64,000 bases of DNA from Xylanimonas ulmi (GTDB lineage Bacteria > Actinomycetota > Actinomycetes > Actinomycetales > Cellulomonadaceae), in NCBI RefSeq assembly GCF_004216535.1, contig NZ_SGWX01000001.1, positions 1,798,001 through 1,862,000 on the forward strand, written 5' to 3'. Shown here piece after piece: positions 28,120 through 37,153 of the stretch. The position numbers were made by a program, and so were the translations under genes. A model generated the notes under the pieces. The model saw nothing but the letters and a program-made list of their open reading frames with translations, was not told the DNA's origin and did not search any database. Each line of letters starts with the position of its first letter. The first letter of the stretch is position 1.

Positions 28120-29276
28120 TCGTCCTCCTCCTCGGCCGCCAACTGCCCGCAGGCGCCGTCGATGTCCGACCCGCGGGTGTCACGGATCGTCGTCGGTATT
28201 CCGTGCCCCCGCAGCCTAGCGACGAACTCGTCCTCGACGGCGCGCTCCGACGCGGTCCAGATCGACCCGGGTGTCGGATTGAGCGGGATCGGGTTGACGT
28301 GCACCCAACCCTTGCCCCGCGCGTTGAGCTTCTTGGCGAGCAGGTCGGCGCGCCACGCGTGGTCGTTCATGTCCTTGATGAGCGCGTACTCGATCGAGAC
28401 GCGTCGGCCCGTCGCGTCGAAGTAGGCGCGCGCCGCGTCGAGCGCCTGTGCGACCGAGAACCTGGTGTTGATCGGCACCAGCTCGTTGCGCAGGTCGTCG
28501 TCCGGGGCGTGCAGCGAGAGCGCGAGCGTCAGCGGCAGGCCCTCAGCCGCGAGCTTCGTGATCCCGGGGACGAGGCCCACGGTGGAGACCGTGATGTTCC
28601 GCGCGCTCATGCCAAAGCCCTCGGGGGCGTCGGCCACCAGCGTGCGCACGCACGTCATGATCGCCCGGTAGTTGATCAGGCCTTCGCCCATCCCCATGAA
28701 CACCAGGTTGTTCAGCCGCGTCGCCCCACCCGGGATCTCCCCCGAGGCGAGCGAGCGCATGGCGTGGCGCACCTGCTCCAGCATCTCCGCGGCCGACAGG
28801 TTGCGGGTGAAGCCCATCTGCCCGGTCGCGCAGAACGGACACGCCATGCCGCATCCGACCTGGCTCGAGACGCACAGCGTGGCGCGGCGCGGGTAGCGCA
28901 TGAGCACCGACTCCATGCGCGTGCCGTCATGCAGACCCCACAACGTCTTGACCGTCGTGCCCTTGTCGGCCTTCAGCGTCTTGCGCGCGGTCAGCAGCGT
29001 CGGGAAGAGCTCGGCCGCGAACGCCTCGCGCGCGGCCGCGGGGATGTCCGTCCAGTCGGCGGGGTCCGCGGTGAAATGCGCGAAGTAGTGGGTCGCGAGC
29101 TGCTTGGCCCGGAAGGGCTGGTGGCCCAGCGCCTCGACCGCGGCCACGCGCTCGGCCTGCGAGAGGTCGGCGAAGTGCCGCGGCGGCTTGACCACGCGCC
29201 GCGGCGCCATCTGCAGCGCGATCGGCTTGGTCTCGTGCGACGGGCGCACCTCGGGGGCAGGCTTGGTGTCGGCCAT
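28116..29276 (-). CDS. rlmN: 23S rRNA/tRNA (adenine-C2) methyltransferase, radical SAM
   Basis: RlmN methylates A2503 of 23S rRNA and A37 of some tRNAs. The 386-residue protein has the radical SAM cluster CGMACPFCATGQ, the preceding CVSSQVGCGM, GMGEGLINY, and the C-terminal catalytic cysteine in DIDGACGQL. ATG at 29276. It is the last conserved gene of the rpsB-tsf-pyrH-frr-cdsA-rlmN series, 11 bp after cdsA, and overlaps the DivIVA-repeat gene. Confidence 0.96.
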   Translation of the reverse strand: MADTKPAPEVRPSHETKPIALQMAPRRVVKPPRHFADLSQAERVAAVEALGHQPFRAKQLATHYFAHFTADPADWTDIPAAAREAFAAELFPTLLTARKTLKADKGTTVKTLWGLHDGTRMESVLMRYPRRATLCVSSQVGCGMACPFCATGQMGFTRNLSAAEMLEQVRHAMRSLASGEIPGGATRLNNLVFMGMGEGLINYRAIMTCVRTLVADAPEGFGMSARNITVSTVGLVPGITKLAAEGLPLTLALSLHAPDDDLRNELVPINTRFSVAQALDAARAYFDATGRRVSIEYALIKDMNDHAWRADLLAKKLNARGKGWVHVNPIPLNPTPGSIWTASERAVEDEFVARLRGHGIPTTIRDTRGSDIDGACGQLAAEEEDE

Positions 29277-29287
29277 GCGGCACTTCC

Positions 29288-30178
29288 TTACGCAGCGGGT
29301 CCCGACGCCGCCACCGACAGAACGAGGTAGACGAACGGCGCAGTGACCAGGAGGGAGTCGACGCGGTCCAGCACACCCCCGTGGCCGGGGAGCAGCGAAC
29401 CCATGTCCTTCAAGTCTAGGTCCCGCTTGAGCAGGGACTCGGCGAGGTCGCCCACGGTCGCGGTGACCGCCGTCATGAGGCCCAGCACCAGGCCGAGCGT
29501 GAGCGCCGACCCGAGCACCCCGGCGCCGCCTTGCGGCATGAACGCCAGGTTGAGCACCCACAGCGCGCCCACGACGCCGACCAGCGTCGTCAGCACCACC
29601 GACCCGGCCAGTCCCTCCCAGCTCTTCTTGGGGCTGACCGTGGGCGCCAAGGGGTGACGGCCGAACAGGACGCCCGCGATGTAGCCGCCCGTGTCGTTCG
29701 CCACACCGAGCAAGATGAACCACGCCACCCGCCAGGGGCCGTCCTCCTGCCCGAGCAGGAGGACGACGAATCCGGCGAGAAAGGGCACGTAGGTCGCCGC
29801 GAAGACACCGGCGGCGGCGTTGCGCAGCGCCTGCGCCCCGGGCCCGTCGAGGACCTGCCACAGGACGACGGCGGCCAGCGTGAGCACGTAGGCGATCAGC
29901 AGCGCCTCGGGCCCGCCCACATGGGCGGACACCACCATGCCGACGCCGCCCACCAGGAGCGGCCACGTCGGCGCGGCGATATCGCGGCGCGCGAACGCCG
30001 AGCCCAGCTCCCACAGGCCGGCGCACACCGCCACCACGACGACCGCGACGAACGGCTCGGGCCGGAACCACAGTGAAGCGCCGACGACAACGAGGAGGCC
30101 GAGGCCGACGCCGATCGCCGCCGGCAGGTTGCGCCCGGCCCGCGAGGCGCGCGGGGCGGGTTCGGGTGCGACCGTCAT
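29288..30178 (-). CDS. cdsA: Phosphatidate cytidylyltransferase
   Basis: CdsA makes CDP-diacylglycerol from phosphatidate and CTP, the branch point of phospholipid synthesis. The 296-residue protein has about seven to eight membrane segments and the family signature at the C terminus (ESLLKRDLDLKDMGSLLPG, then GGVLDRVDSLL). SPKKSWEGLAGS is also diagnostic. The ATG at 30178 overlaps the frr stop by one base, indicating coupling. Confidence 0.95.
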   Translation of the reverse strand: MTVAPEPAPRASRAGRNLPAAIGVGLGLLVVVGASLWFRPEPFVAVVVVAVCAGLWELGSAFARRDIAAPTWPLLVGGVGMVVSAHVGGPEALLIAYVLTLAAVVLWQVLDGPGAQALRNAAAGVFAATYVPFLAGFVVLLLGQEDGPWRVAWFILLGVANDTGGYIAGVLFGRHPLAPTVSPKKSWEGLAGSVVLTTLVGVVGALWVLNLAFMPQGGAGVLGSALTLGLVLGLMTAVTATVGDLAESLLKRDLDLKDMGSLLPGHGGVLDRVDSLLVTAPFVYLVLSVAASGPAA

Positions 30179-30735
30179 CAGACCTCGAGCAGCTCGCTCT
30201 CCTTGCCTGCGAGCAGGTGGTCAACCTGGTCGACGTGCTTCTTCGTCAGGACCTCAAGCTCCTTCTCGGCGCGCGCGACCTCGTCCTCGCCCGCCTCGCC
30301 GTCCTTGGCCAGCTTGTCGAGCGTGTCCTTGGCCTTGCGGCGGATGTTGCGCACCGTGATGCGGGCGTCCTCCGCCTTCGACTTGGCGAGCTTGACGTAG
30401 TCGCGGCGCCGCTCCTCGGTCAGGGCGGGCAGCACGATCCGGATCGCGTTGCCGTCACTGGACGGGTTGACGCCCAGATCGGAGTCGCGCAGCGCCTTCT
30501 CGATGGTCGACATCGAGCCCTTGTCGAACGGCGAGATGAGCACCGTGCGCGCCTCAGGGATGTTGAACGAGGCGAGCTGCTGCAACGGGGTCGGCGCGCC
30601 GTAGTAGTCCACGACGATCTTGCTGAACATGCCGGCGTTGGCACGGCCGGTGCGGATGCCCGCGAAGTCCTCCTTGGCGACCTCGATCGCCTTGTCCATC
30701 TTCTCTTCAGCCTCGAAGAGGGTCTCGTCGATCAC
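30178..30735 (-). CDS. frr: Ribosome recycling factor
   Basis: RRF splits post-termination ribosomes with EF-G. The 185-residue length is standard, and [32 protein letters not shown] and the C-terminal helices ([24 protein letters not shown]) are typical. It starts at a GTG at 30735 with GGAG upstream, and lies 51 bp downstream of pyrH. Confidence 0.97.
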   Translation of the reverse strand: MIDETLFEAEEKMDKAIEVAKEDFAGIRTGRANAGMFSKIVVDYYGAPTPLQQLASFNIPEARTVLISPFDKGSMSTIEKALRDSDLGVNPSSDGNAIRIVLPALTEERRRDYVKLAKSKAEDARITVRNIRRKAKDTLDKLAKDGEAGEDEVARAEKELEVLTKKHVDQVDHLLAGKESELLEV

Positions 30736-30786
30736 TGGTGCTCCTCACATGTCGTCGAAAGGCCTGGCGAGCGGTCGCGAGGCTGC

Positions 30787-31521
30787 CTACCGTGCCTTCA
30801 TCAGTGTGCCGATCTTCTCGCCCAGCAGCGCCCGGGTCACGTTACCCGCGCCCTCCAGGCCGAAGACGCGCATCGTCACGGCGTTGTCGCGGCACATCGC
30901 GATCGCGGTGTTGTCCATGACCTGCAGGTTGTCGCGCAGCGCGACGTCGTAGGTCAGCATGTCGTAGCGCTGCGCCGACGGGTTCTTGCGGGGGTCGGAG
31001 TCGTAGACGCCGTCGACCCCGTTCTTGCCCATGAGCACCTCGTCGCAGTGCGTCTCCAGCGCACGCTGGACCGAGACGGTGTCGGTCGAGAAGTACGGCA
31101 TGCCCGCCCCGGCGCCGAAGATCACGACGCGGCCCTTCTCCATGTGACGGATCGCGCGCAGAGGGATGTACGACTCGGCGACCTGGCCCATCGTGATCGC
31201 GGTCTGCACGCGCGTCGTGGTGCCGTCCTGCTCCAGGAAGTCCTGCAGGGCGAGGCAGTTCATGACCGTGCCGAGCATGCCCATGTAGTCGGCGCGGGCG
31301 CGGTCCATGCCGGCCTGCGAGAGCTCGGCGCCGCGGAAGAAGTTCCCACCTCCGACGACGACGGCGACCTGGACCCCCTCACGCACGGCCGCGCCGATCT
31401 CCTCGGCGATGCGGCGCACGACGTCGGCGGCCAGGCCCACGGCGCCGCCGCCGAAGGCCTCGCCCGAGAGCTTGAGCAGGACGCGGCGCGGTGCTCCCGT
31501 CGGGTTCGAGTGCTGGGTCAT
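30787..31521 (-). CDS. pyrH: UMP kinase
   Basis: PyrH phosphorylates UMP to UDP and is feedback-regulated by UTP in most bacteria. The 244-residue protein has [47 protein letters not shown] and [24 protein letters not shown] at 31521. It is 146 bp downstream of tsf, separated by a strong hairpin. Confidence 0.97.
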   Translation of the reverse strand: MTQHSNPTGAPRRVLLKLSGEAFGGGAVGLAADVVRRIAEEIGAAVREGVQVAVVVGGGNFFRGAELSQAGMDRARADYMGMLGTVMNCLALQDFLEQDGTTTRVQTAITMGQVAESYIPLRAIRHMEKGRVVIFGAGAGMPYFSTDTVSVQRALETHCDEVLMGKNGVDGVYDSDPRKNPSAQRYDMLTYDVALRDNLQVMDNTAIAMCRDNAVTMRVFGLEGAGNVTRALLGEKIGTLMKAR

Positions 31522-31620
31522 CGGCCACCGTCCTGTTCGTCGTGCGTCGTGCTGGGGCTGCGCGGCCGGATAGGGGCCGCGCGCGGGGTGCGCGCCCGGG
31601 CCGCCCGGACCCGGGTGCGC

Positions 31621-31660
31621 GAGCGGCCCGGCTCTACCGTCCAGTAGTGCCGGGCCGCTC
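31621..31660 (-). terminator. Hairpin after tsf
   Basis: GAGCGGCCCGGC and GCCGGGCCGCTC form a perfect 12-bp stem with a 16-nt loop, 8 bp after the tsf stop and before pyrH. It could end or attenuate the rpsB-tsf transcript. Confidence 0.65.
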
Positions 31661-31667
31661 GGGTGCG

Positions 31668-32516
31668 TCAGTTGCCGACGCGGAAGCGGACGAAGCCGGT
31701 GAGCGTGGCGCCCGCGGCCTCGACGTGCTTGGCCACCGTCGTCTTGGTGTCCTTGGCCAGCGGCTGCTCCAGGAGCACGTTCTCCTTGAAGAAGCCGTTG
31801 AGGCGGCCCTCGACGATCTTCGGCAGCGCAGCCTCGGGCTTACCCTCGGCGATCGACACCTCGCGGGCGATCTCGCGCTCCTTGTCGACGACCTCGGCCG
31901 GGACGTCCGCGCGGGCGAGGAACTTCGGCGCCATGGCCGCGATGTGCTGCGCGACGTCCTTTGCAGCAGCGGCGGCGGACTCGCCCTCACCCTCGGTGAC
32001 GACGACGACGCCGATGCTCGGCGGCAGGTCCTTGGCGGTGCGGTGCAGGTACGTGGTGACCGTCGGGCCCTCGACGCGGGCGACGCGCGCCAGGACGATC
32101 TTCTCGCCCAGCGTGCCGGCGGCGGAGGCGATGAGGTCGGCGACGGTCTCACCGGCGGCGGGCGCGGCGAGCGCGGCCTCGGTGTCGGCGGCCCCGGCCG
32201 CCGCGACGGCCTCGAGGATCTGGTCGGCGAGCGAGACGAACTTCTCGTTCTTGACGACGAAGTCGGTCTCGGCGTTGAGCTCGATGAGCGTCGCGACCTG
32301 ACCGGCCGCGGCGTCCTCGACCTTGACGGCCACGAGGCCCTCGGAGGTCGCGTTGCCCTCGCGCTTGGCGGCCTTGGCCAGGCCGCGCTTGCGGATGAGC
32401 TCGACGGCCTTCTGCTGGTCGCCGTCGGCCTCGTCGAGAGCCTTCTTGACGTCCGTCATTCCGGCGCCGGTGAGCGCGCGCAGGTCCTTGATGTCCTGGA
32501 TGGTGTAGTTCGCCAT
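31668..32516 (-). CDS. tsf: Elongation factor Ts
   Basis: EF-Ts recycles EF-Tu-GDP. The 282-residue protein begins with the UBA-like domain ([26 protein letters not shown]), then the nucleotide exchange core containing [20 protein letters not shown], whose TDFV segment contacts EF-Tu. ATG at 32516. It lies 99 bp after rpsB behind a UUCG-capped hairpin. Confidence 0.97.
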   Translation of the reverse strand: MANYTIQDIKDLRALTGAGMTDVKKALDEADGDQQKAVELIRKRGLAKAAKREGNATSEGLVAVKVEDAAAGQVATLIELNAETDFVVKNEKFVSLADQILEAVAAAGAADTEAALAAPAAGETVADLIASAAGTLGEKIVLARVARVEGPTVTTYLHRTAKDLPPSIGVVVVTEGEGESAAAAAKDVAQHIAAMAPKFLARADVPAEVVDKEREIAREVSIAEGKPEAALPKIVEGRLNGFFKENVLLEQPLAKDTKTTVAKHVEAAGATLTGFVRFRVGN

Positions 32517-32580
32517 GGTGGGCTGTCCTTCGTGTCTGAAGTGCTGGCGCGTGCGGAAAGCTCGGGGTCGAGCAGGGGTG

Positions 32581-32608
32581 CGGGCCGAGGTCCGAAGACC
32601 CCGGCCCG
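32581..32608 (-). terminator. UUCG-capped hairpin between rpsB and tsf
   Basis: In the minus-strand RNA CGGGCCGGGGUC pairs with GACCUCGGCCCG across a UUCG tetraloop, giving 12 bp with one G-U pair. It lies 7 bp after rpsB and is likely to adjust read-through into tsf. Confidence 0.7.
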
Positions 32609-32615
32609 CCTCACC

Positions 32616-33614
32616 TCACTCGGACTTCGTGTCGGCCTCGGCGTCGGCCGACGCCTCGGCGGGAGCCTCCGCGACGGCGGGGGTCTCGACGGCCGGAGCC
32701 TCGGCGGGGGCCTCAGCAGCGGGAGCCTCAACAGCGGCCTCGGCGACGGGAGCCTCAACAGCGGCCTCGGCGACGGGAGCCTCAGCAGCGGCCTCGGCGA
32801 CGGGCGCCTCGGTGGCGGCCTCCGCGGCCGGAGCCTGCGCGGCGGCCTCGGCGCCAGCCAGGAGCTCGCGCTCCCACTCGGCCAGCGGCTCGGCCTCGCC
32901 CGTGGCGGCGGCCGTCTTGCCGGAGTGGCGCTGCAGCAGGCCCTCGGCGACGGCGTCGGCGACGACGCGCGTGAGCAGCGTGACGGAGCGGATCGCGTCG
33001 TCGTTGCCCGGGATGGCGTAGTCGACCATGTCGGGGTCGCAGTTGGTGTCGAGGATCGCGACGACCGGGATGTTGAGCTTGCGGGCCTCGTCGACGGCGA
33101 GGTGCTCCTTGTTGGTGTCGACGATCCACACGGCCGAGGGGACCTTGGCCATGTCGCGGATGCCGCCGAGGGTGCGCGCGAGCTTGTCCTTCTCGCGGCG
33201 CAGCACCAGGAGCTCCTTCTTCGTCAGACCGGAGCCGGCGACGTCGTCGAAGTTGATCTCCTCAAGCTCCTTGAGGCGCTGGAGACGCTTGTGCACCGTC
33301 GTGAAGTTGGTGAGCATGCCGCCGAGCCAGCGGTGGTTCACGTAGGGCATGCCGACGCGCGAGGCCTGATCGGCCACGGGCTCCTGAGCCTGCTTCTTGG
33401 TGCCGACGAACAGGATCGAGCCGCCGTGGGCGACGGTCTCCTTGACGAAGTCGTACGCACGGTCGATGTACGACAGCGACTGCTGCAGGTCGACGATGTA
33501 GATGCCGTTGCGCTCGGTGAAGATGAAGCGCTTCATCTTCGGGTTCCAACGGCGGGTCTGGTGTCCGAAGTGGACACCGCTCTCAAGGAGCTGACGCATG
33601 GTCACAACGGCCAT
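32616..33614 (-). CDS. rpsB: 30S ribosomal protein S2 with Ala/Glu/Pro tail
   Basis: The first 250 residues are canonical S2 ([63 protein letters not shown]). A tail of about 80 residues follows, made largely of a nine-residue unit EAPVAEAAV repeated about four times. The ATG at 33614 follows AAAGGA. The mRNA leader is probably long, about 320 nt if the TAGACT at 33944-33949 is its -10 box. The tail is not part of the S2 fold and is expected to be disordered. Confidence 0.96.
   Translation of the reverse strand: MAVVTMRQLLESGVHFGHQTRRWNPKMKRFIFTERNGIYIVDLQQSLSYIDRAYDFVKETVAHGGSILFVGTKKQAQEPVADQASRVGMPYVNHRWLGGMLTNFTTVHKRLQRLKELEEINFDDVAGSGLTKKELLVLRREKDKLARTLGGIRDMAKVPSAVWIVDTNKEHLAVDEARKLNIPVVAILDTNCDPDMVDYAIPGNDDAIRSVTLLTRVVADAVAEGLLQRHSGKTAAATGEAEPLAEWERELLAGAEAAAQAPAAEAATEAPVAEAAAEAPVAEAAVEAPVAEAAVEAPAAEAPAEAPAVETPAVAEAPAEASADAEADTKSE
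32715..32822. repeat. 27-bp tandem repeat in the rpsB 3' end
   Basis: About four units of 27 bp (GGAGCCTCAACAGCGGCC plus CTCGGCGAC) encode EAPVAEAAV repeats in the C-terminal tail of S2. The two central units are nearly identical in DNA sequence. Confidence 0.85.
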
Positions 33615-34118
33615 GACTGGTCCTTTCGTCGCGCGGGCCCGGATCCTCCGGGGCGACGCGCGCATCAGGCGGGGCCTTGCGGCGCCCGCGGTACTCGGTT
33701 GTCGGTGCGCGCCGGTCGGCGGCACCCCTGACGCCACGCCGGTCCGGCGCCGCCCGTACCTCCCAGGAGAGGACGTGCGGACCACAGCCGAGCCGGCCGC
33801 ACCCGCGGCCCGGGGGCTGATGCGGGATGCGTTCGTGACGCGCGAAGTCGACCGGGCCGCGCGCACCTGTCCCCCGCTGGACGGCAGGCCGCAGGGCCGC
33901 CGAAGGTCGGGGTGGGGTCGCGAGCGTTCCGATCGCTCCCGGAAGTCTACCCGACGCGGTCCGCGCCCGAGCCGCCGAGCGGTGTGTGGCGCGTGCGTCG
34001 GTCGTCACGTGCCGCACAAAGCCGCCCCGCCGGTCCCCAGGCGTCCATCGTTGGTGCCTGCGCACAGATTCATGTCGCACGCCCGCAGCGCCGCGCTCGC
34101 GCGCAAGAGCCTTCCGGC
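33615..34118. other. 504-bp intergenic region, rpsB leader and divergent M23 promoter region
   Basis: No gene is convincing here. On the minus strand TAGACT (33944-33949) is the best -10 candidate for rpsB and would give a leader of about 320 nt. Near its start is a small stem GAGCG-N7-CGCTC (about 33922-33938). No -35 match or known leader motif is clear. The right side should hold the promoter of the M23-like gene, which I could not place. Confidence 0.4.
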
Positions 34119-34742
34119 ATGAGACGCCTCGTCGCCGCCGTCCTGCCCGCACTCCTCCTCGCGCCCACGCCGAGCCCGCTGGGGTATGCGGGCGAGGCGC
34201 CCCCACAGGTGCTCGCCGCAGCCACGCGGCCTGCGGTCGCGACGTTGAGCGCGTCGGCGCGCTGGGGGCGGGTCGCCTCAGCCCCGCACTCGGGACGCGG
34301 CTACGCGCCACCGGTGCCCGGCGCGCTCGCGCGCGGGTTCGATCCGCCCGCGGTCCCGTGGGAGGCCGGCCATCGCGGCGTCGACCTGTGGTCCCCGCCC
34401 GGGGCCATCGTCGTCGCGCCGGGCGCTGGGCAGGTCACGTTCGCAGGCTCGGTGGCGGGTAAGCCCGTGGTCGTGGTGACGCACGTCGACGGCCTGCGCT
34501 CGTCGCTCGAGCCCGTAGCCGCGACGCTCGCGGCCGGCACGACGGTCGCGGTGGGCGAGGCAGTGGGCGTGGCGGCCTGGGCCCCCGCAGACCGCGCCAA
34601 CCCCGACCACTGCGCGGGCCTGCGACCGGTCGACGGGGCGGAGGCGTGCGTGCACTGGGGCGTCCGGCGCGGTGACCGCTACCTCGACCCCCTGACTCTG
34701 CTGGGCATGGCGCCGCCCATCGTCCTGCTGCCGCCCCGTTGA
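34119..34742 (+). CDS. Secreted M23-like peptidase with altered second motif
   Basis: The 207-residue protein has a signal peptide (MRRLVAAVLPALLLAPTP). The lysostaphin-type first zinc motif is visible (GHRGVDLW, His and Asp four apart), followed by GQVTFAGSVAGKPVVVVTH. At the second motif, usually HxH, it has CVHWGVRRGDRYLDPL. The position of the general-base His is therefore Cys, while the zinc-binding His remains. It is usually the divergent neighbour of rpsB in actinobacteria. Peptidoglycan hydrolysis is possible, but a binding role is also plausible. Confidence 0.82.
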   Translation: MRRLVAAVLPALLLAPTPSPLGYAGEAPPQVLAAATRPAVATLSASARWGRVASAPHSGRGYAPPVPGALARGFDPPAVPWEAGHRGVDLWSPPGAIVVAPGAGQVTFAGSVAGKPVVVVTHVDGLRSSLEPVAATLAAGTTVAVGEAVGVAAWAPADRANPDHCAGLRPVDGAEACVHWGVRRGDRYLDPLTLLGMAPPIVLLPPR

Positions 34743-34849
34743 CCGTGCCGCCTGCGACCTCGCCGCCCGTTGCGCCCGCCGCCTGTTGACCTCGCCGTTG
34801 GCCGCGCTGTCGACCTCACCGGCGCCCGGAAGGCCCCGAACGCGAGGCG

Positions 34850-35839
34850 TCAGGCGCGCGGGAACGCCTGGCCGTACACCGCGCGCAGGCGCTCGGCGTC
34901 GACGTGGGTGTAGCGCTGCGTCGTGGCGAGGTTGGCGTGCCCGAGCACCTCCTGCACGCTGCGCAGGTCGGAGCCGCCCTGCAGCAGATGCGTCGCTGCC
35001 GAGTGCCGCAGGGCGTGGGGGGCGACGTCGTCGACCCCGGCCCGCGCCGCCAGCCGGTGGATGGCCTCGCGCGCCTGACGCTGGCCCCAGCGCCCGCCCC
35101 GGTCGCCCACGAGCAGGGCGGGGCCCGATGCCGCTGACGCGATCGCGGGCCTCCCCTCGTCGAGCCAGGCGGTGACGGCGCGCGCGGCCGGAACGCCGAA
35201 GGGCACCACGCGCTCCTTGCCGCCCTTGCCCAGCACGCGCACCAGCCGCTCGCCCACGTCGACGTCGTGGACGTCGACCGCGACCAGCTCTCCCACGCGC
35301 ACACCCGAGCCGTACAGCAGCTCCGCGGCGGCCCACGCGCGCAGCACCGCCGGACGGTCGTCGCCCGTGGCCGCGAGCGCGTCGTCGCGCGCGGTGTCGA
35401 GCATCCTTCCGGCCGCCTCGGTGGTCAGCACCGTGGGAAGAACCCGTGGCACCTTGGGGCTGGCGAGCCGGACCGAGGCGTCGCTCGCCGTGAGCCCGAC
35501 ATGGTGCGCCCACCGCAGGAACGCCCTGGCCGCCGCACCCCGGCGGGCCAGCGTCGCGCGCGCGAGCCCGCGCGCCGCCTGCTCGCCGAGCCAGCCTCGC
35601 AGCACCACGAGCTGCACATCGTCGAGCCGTCGTGCGCCGTGCCGCACGGCGTAGCGCAGCAGGCCCGTGACGTCGGCGAGGTAGGCGCGGCGCGTGTGCG
35701 CCGAGTGGCCGCGTTGCGCGTCCAGGTGCTTGCCGAAGCGCACGACGGCGTCGGCCAGGTCCGCCGGCAGGGGCGGCAGTTCGGCGGCGAGCGCCGCGCG
35801 CGCGGAGTGCGACGCGCCGCCCTGTGGTGTCGGGGCCAT
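34850..35839 (-). CDS. xerC: Tyrosine recombinase XerC
   Basis: XerC acts with XerD at dif to resolve chromosome dimers. The 329-residue protein has the SAM-like N-terminal domain (FGKHLDAQRGHSAHTRRAYLADV) and a catalytic domain with Arg in YGSGVRVGEL, Lys in GKGGKERVVPFG, HALRHSAATHLL, LGHANLATTQRYTH with the nucleophilic Tyr. The ATG at 35839 precedes the conserved part; an extension to 35917 is not supported. Gene position between rpsB and dprA is standard and argues against an integrase of a mobile element. Confidence 0.93.
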   Translation of the reverse strand: MAPTPQGGASHSARAALAAELPPLPADLADAVVRFGKHLDAQRGHSAHTRRAYLADVTGLLRYAVRHGARRLDDVQLVVLRGWLGEQAARGLARATLARRGAAARAFLRWAHHVGLTASDASVRLASPKVPRVLPTVLTTEAAGRMLDTARDDALAATGDDRPAVLRAWAAAELLYGSGVRVGELVAVDVHDVDVGERLVRVLGKGGKERVVPFGVPAARAVTAWLDEGRPAIASAASGPALLVGDRGGRWGQRQAREAIHRLAARAGVDDVAPHALRHSAATHLLQGGSDLRSVQEVLGHANLATTQRYTHVDAERLRAVYGQAFPRA

Positions 35840-35992
35840 CTCGTCAGTGTGCCCGGGCGGTGTGCCCAGACCGCCGAGCGCCCCCGCGTGTCGCCTTTCC
35901 CGGCTCTCGCCCCACACGTGGGTCTCCCGACGCTCGCCTCACGTGCCGGGCGCCGAGCCGTCACCCGCGCACGCGGCGTCCGAGCCTCGCAC

Positions 35993-37153
35993 TCAGCGCC
36001 GGCGCGCGGCCGGGCGCCGCCAACGGGCGCCGTCGGCCTCGACCAGCCCGCGGACCTCGAGCACACCGAGCGCGCCGAGCACCTGCGACAGCGACCGCCC
36101 GGCGACCCTCATGAGCGAGGCGGCGTCGGCGCTCGCGCGGGCGGGCAGCGCGTCGAGCACGGCCCGCGCCGCCTCGTCCAGCCCGTCCACCTCGGCCTGC
36201 GCGCCGACGGGCGCCGGCGCGGCGTCGTCGCCCACGGACCCGGCCAGCTCCGCGGCCTCAGCGGCGTCGGTCACGCACGTCGCCACACCGTCGCGCAGGA
36301 GCTGGTGACACCCGCCGGACGCCATCGAGGTCACCGGGCCAGGCACCGCGCCGACGGGCCGCAGCAGGTCGGCCGCGCGGCGCGCAGTCGACAGCGCGCC
36401 CGAGCGCCAGGCGGCCTCGACCACGACCGTCGCGCCCGTCATCGCCGCGATCAGGCGGTTGCGCGCCAAGAACCGCTGCTTGAACGGCGAGGAGCCGGGC
36501 GGCACCTCGGCGATCACAGCGCCCACCTGGGCGACCCGGCGCAGCAGGTCGTGATTGCCCTGCGGGTAGAAGCGGTCGACGCCGCCCGCCATCACGGCGA
36601 TCGTCCGCCCGGACGCGAGCAACGCGCCGCGGTGGGCGACCGCGTCGATGCCGTAGGCGCCGCCCGAGACCACGGCGAAGCCACGGTCGGCAAGGCCCGA
36701 GGCGAGCTGCGCCGCCACGTGCTCGCCGTACGAGGTCGAGGCTCGCGCCCCGACGACGGCCACCGACCGGCGGCACGCGCCCGCGAGGTCGGCGTCGCCG
36801 CGCACCCACAGCGCGAACGGCGCGGCGGCGGCGAGGTCGTCGAGCCCGCGAGGCCAGCGCTCGTCGTCGGCCAGGAGCAGCGTGCCCCCAGCGCGCTCGA
36901 GCACACGCAGCTCGCGGCGCGGGTCGAGGCCCTCCAGCCGCGGCGCCCAGCGTGCGACGCCCGCCGCGAGCGCCCGAGCGGCGCCCACCTGCGGGGCCGT
37001 CCCGCCTGGCTGGTCGAGCAGCCAGGCCAGGGCGCCGGCGGCGCCGAGGTGGGCGACGAGCGTCCCGGCGGTCTCGTCGCCGGGCTCGGCCAGACGGCTC
37101 CACGCGGCCGCCGCGAGCACCGGATCGTCCGCGTCAAAGGCGAGCGCGCTCAT
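35993..37153 (-). CDS. dprA: DNA-processing protein DprA
   Basis: DprA loads RecA on incoming single-stranded DNA during transformation. The 386-residue protein has the Rossmann core (VAVVGARASTSYGEHVAAQLA, VVSGGAYGIDAVAHRGAL, GGVDRFYPQGNHDLL, GSSPFKQRFLARNRLIAAM) and a C-terminal winged-helix DML1-like domain. Its ATG overlaps the comM stop (ATGA), so it is coupled to comM. No other competence genes are in the window. Confidence 0.96.
   Translation of the reverse strand: MSALAFDADDPVLAAAAWSRLAEPGDETAGTLVAHLGAAGALAWLLDQPGGTAPQVGAARALAAGVARWAPRLEGLDPRRELRVLERAGGTLLLADDERWPRGLDDLAAAAPFALWVRGDADLAGACRRSVAVVGARASTSYGEHVAAQLASGLADRGFAVVSGGAYGIDAVAHRGALLASGRTIAVMAGGVDRFYPQGNHDLLRRVAQVGAVIAEVPPGSSPFKQRFLARNRLIAAMTGATVVVEAAWRSGALSTARRAADLLRPVGAVPGPVTSMASGGCHQLLRDGVATCVTDAAEAAELAGSVGDDAAPAPVGAQAEVDGLDEAARAVLDALPARASADAASLMRVAGRSLSQVLGALGVLEVRGLVEADGARWRRPAARRR

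Noticed and set aside
34850-35839. Phage or island integrase
   Set aside because: The recombinase sits in the conserved rpsB-dprA neighbourhood and has XerC motifs; no attachment sites or phage genes are nearby.
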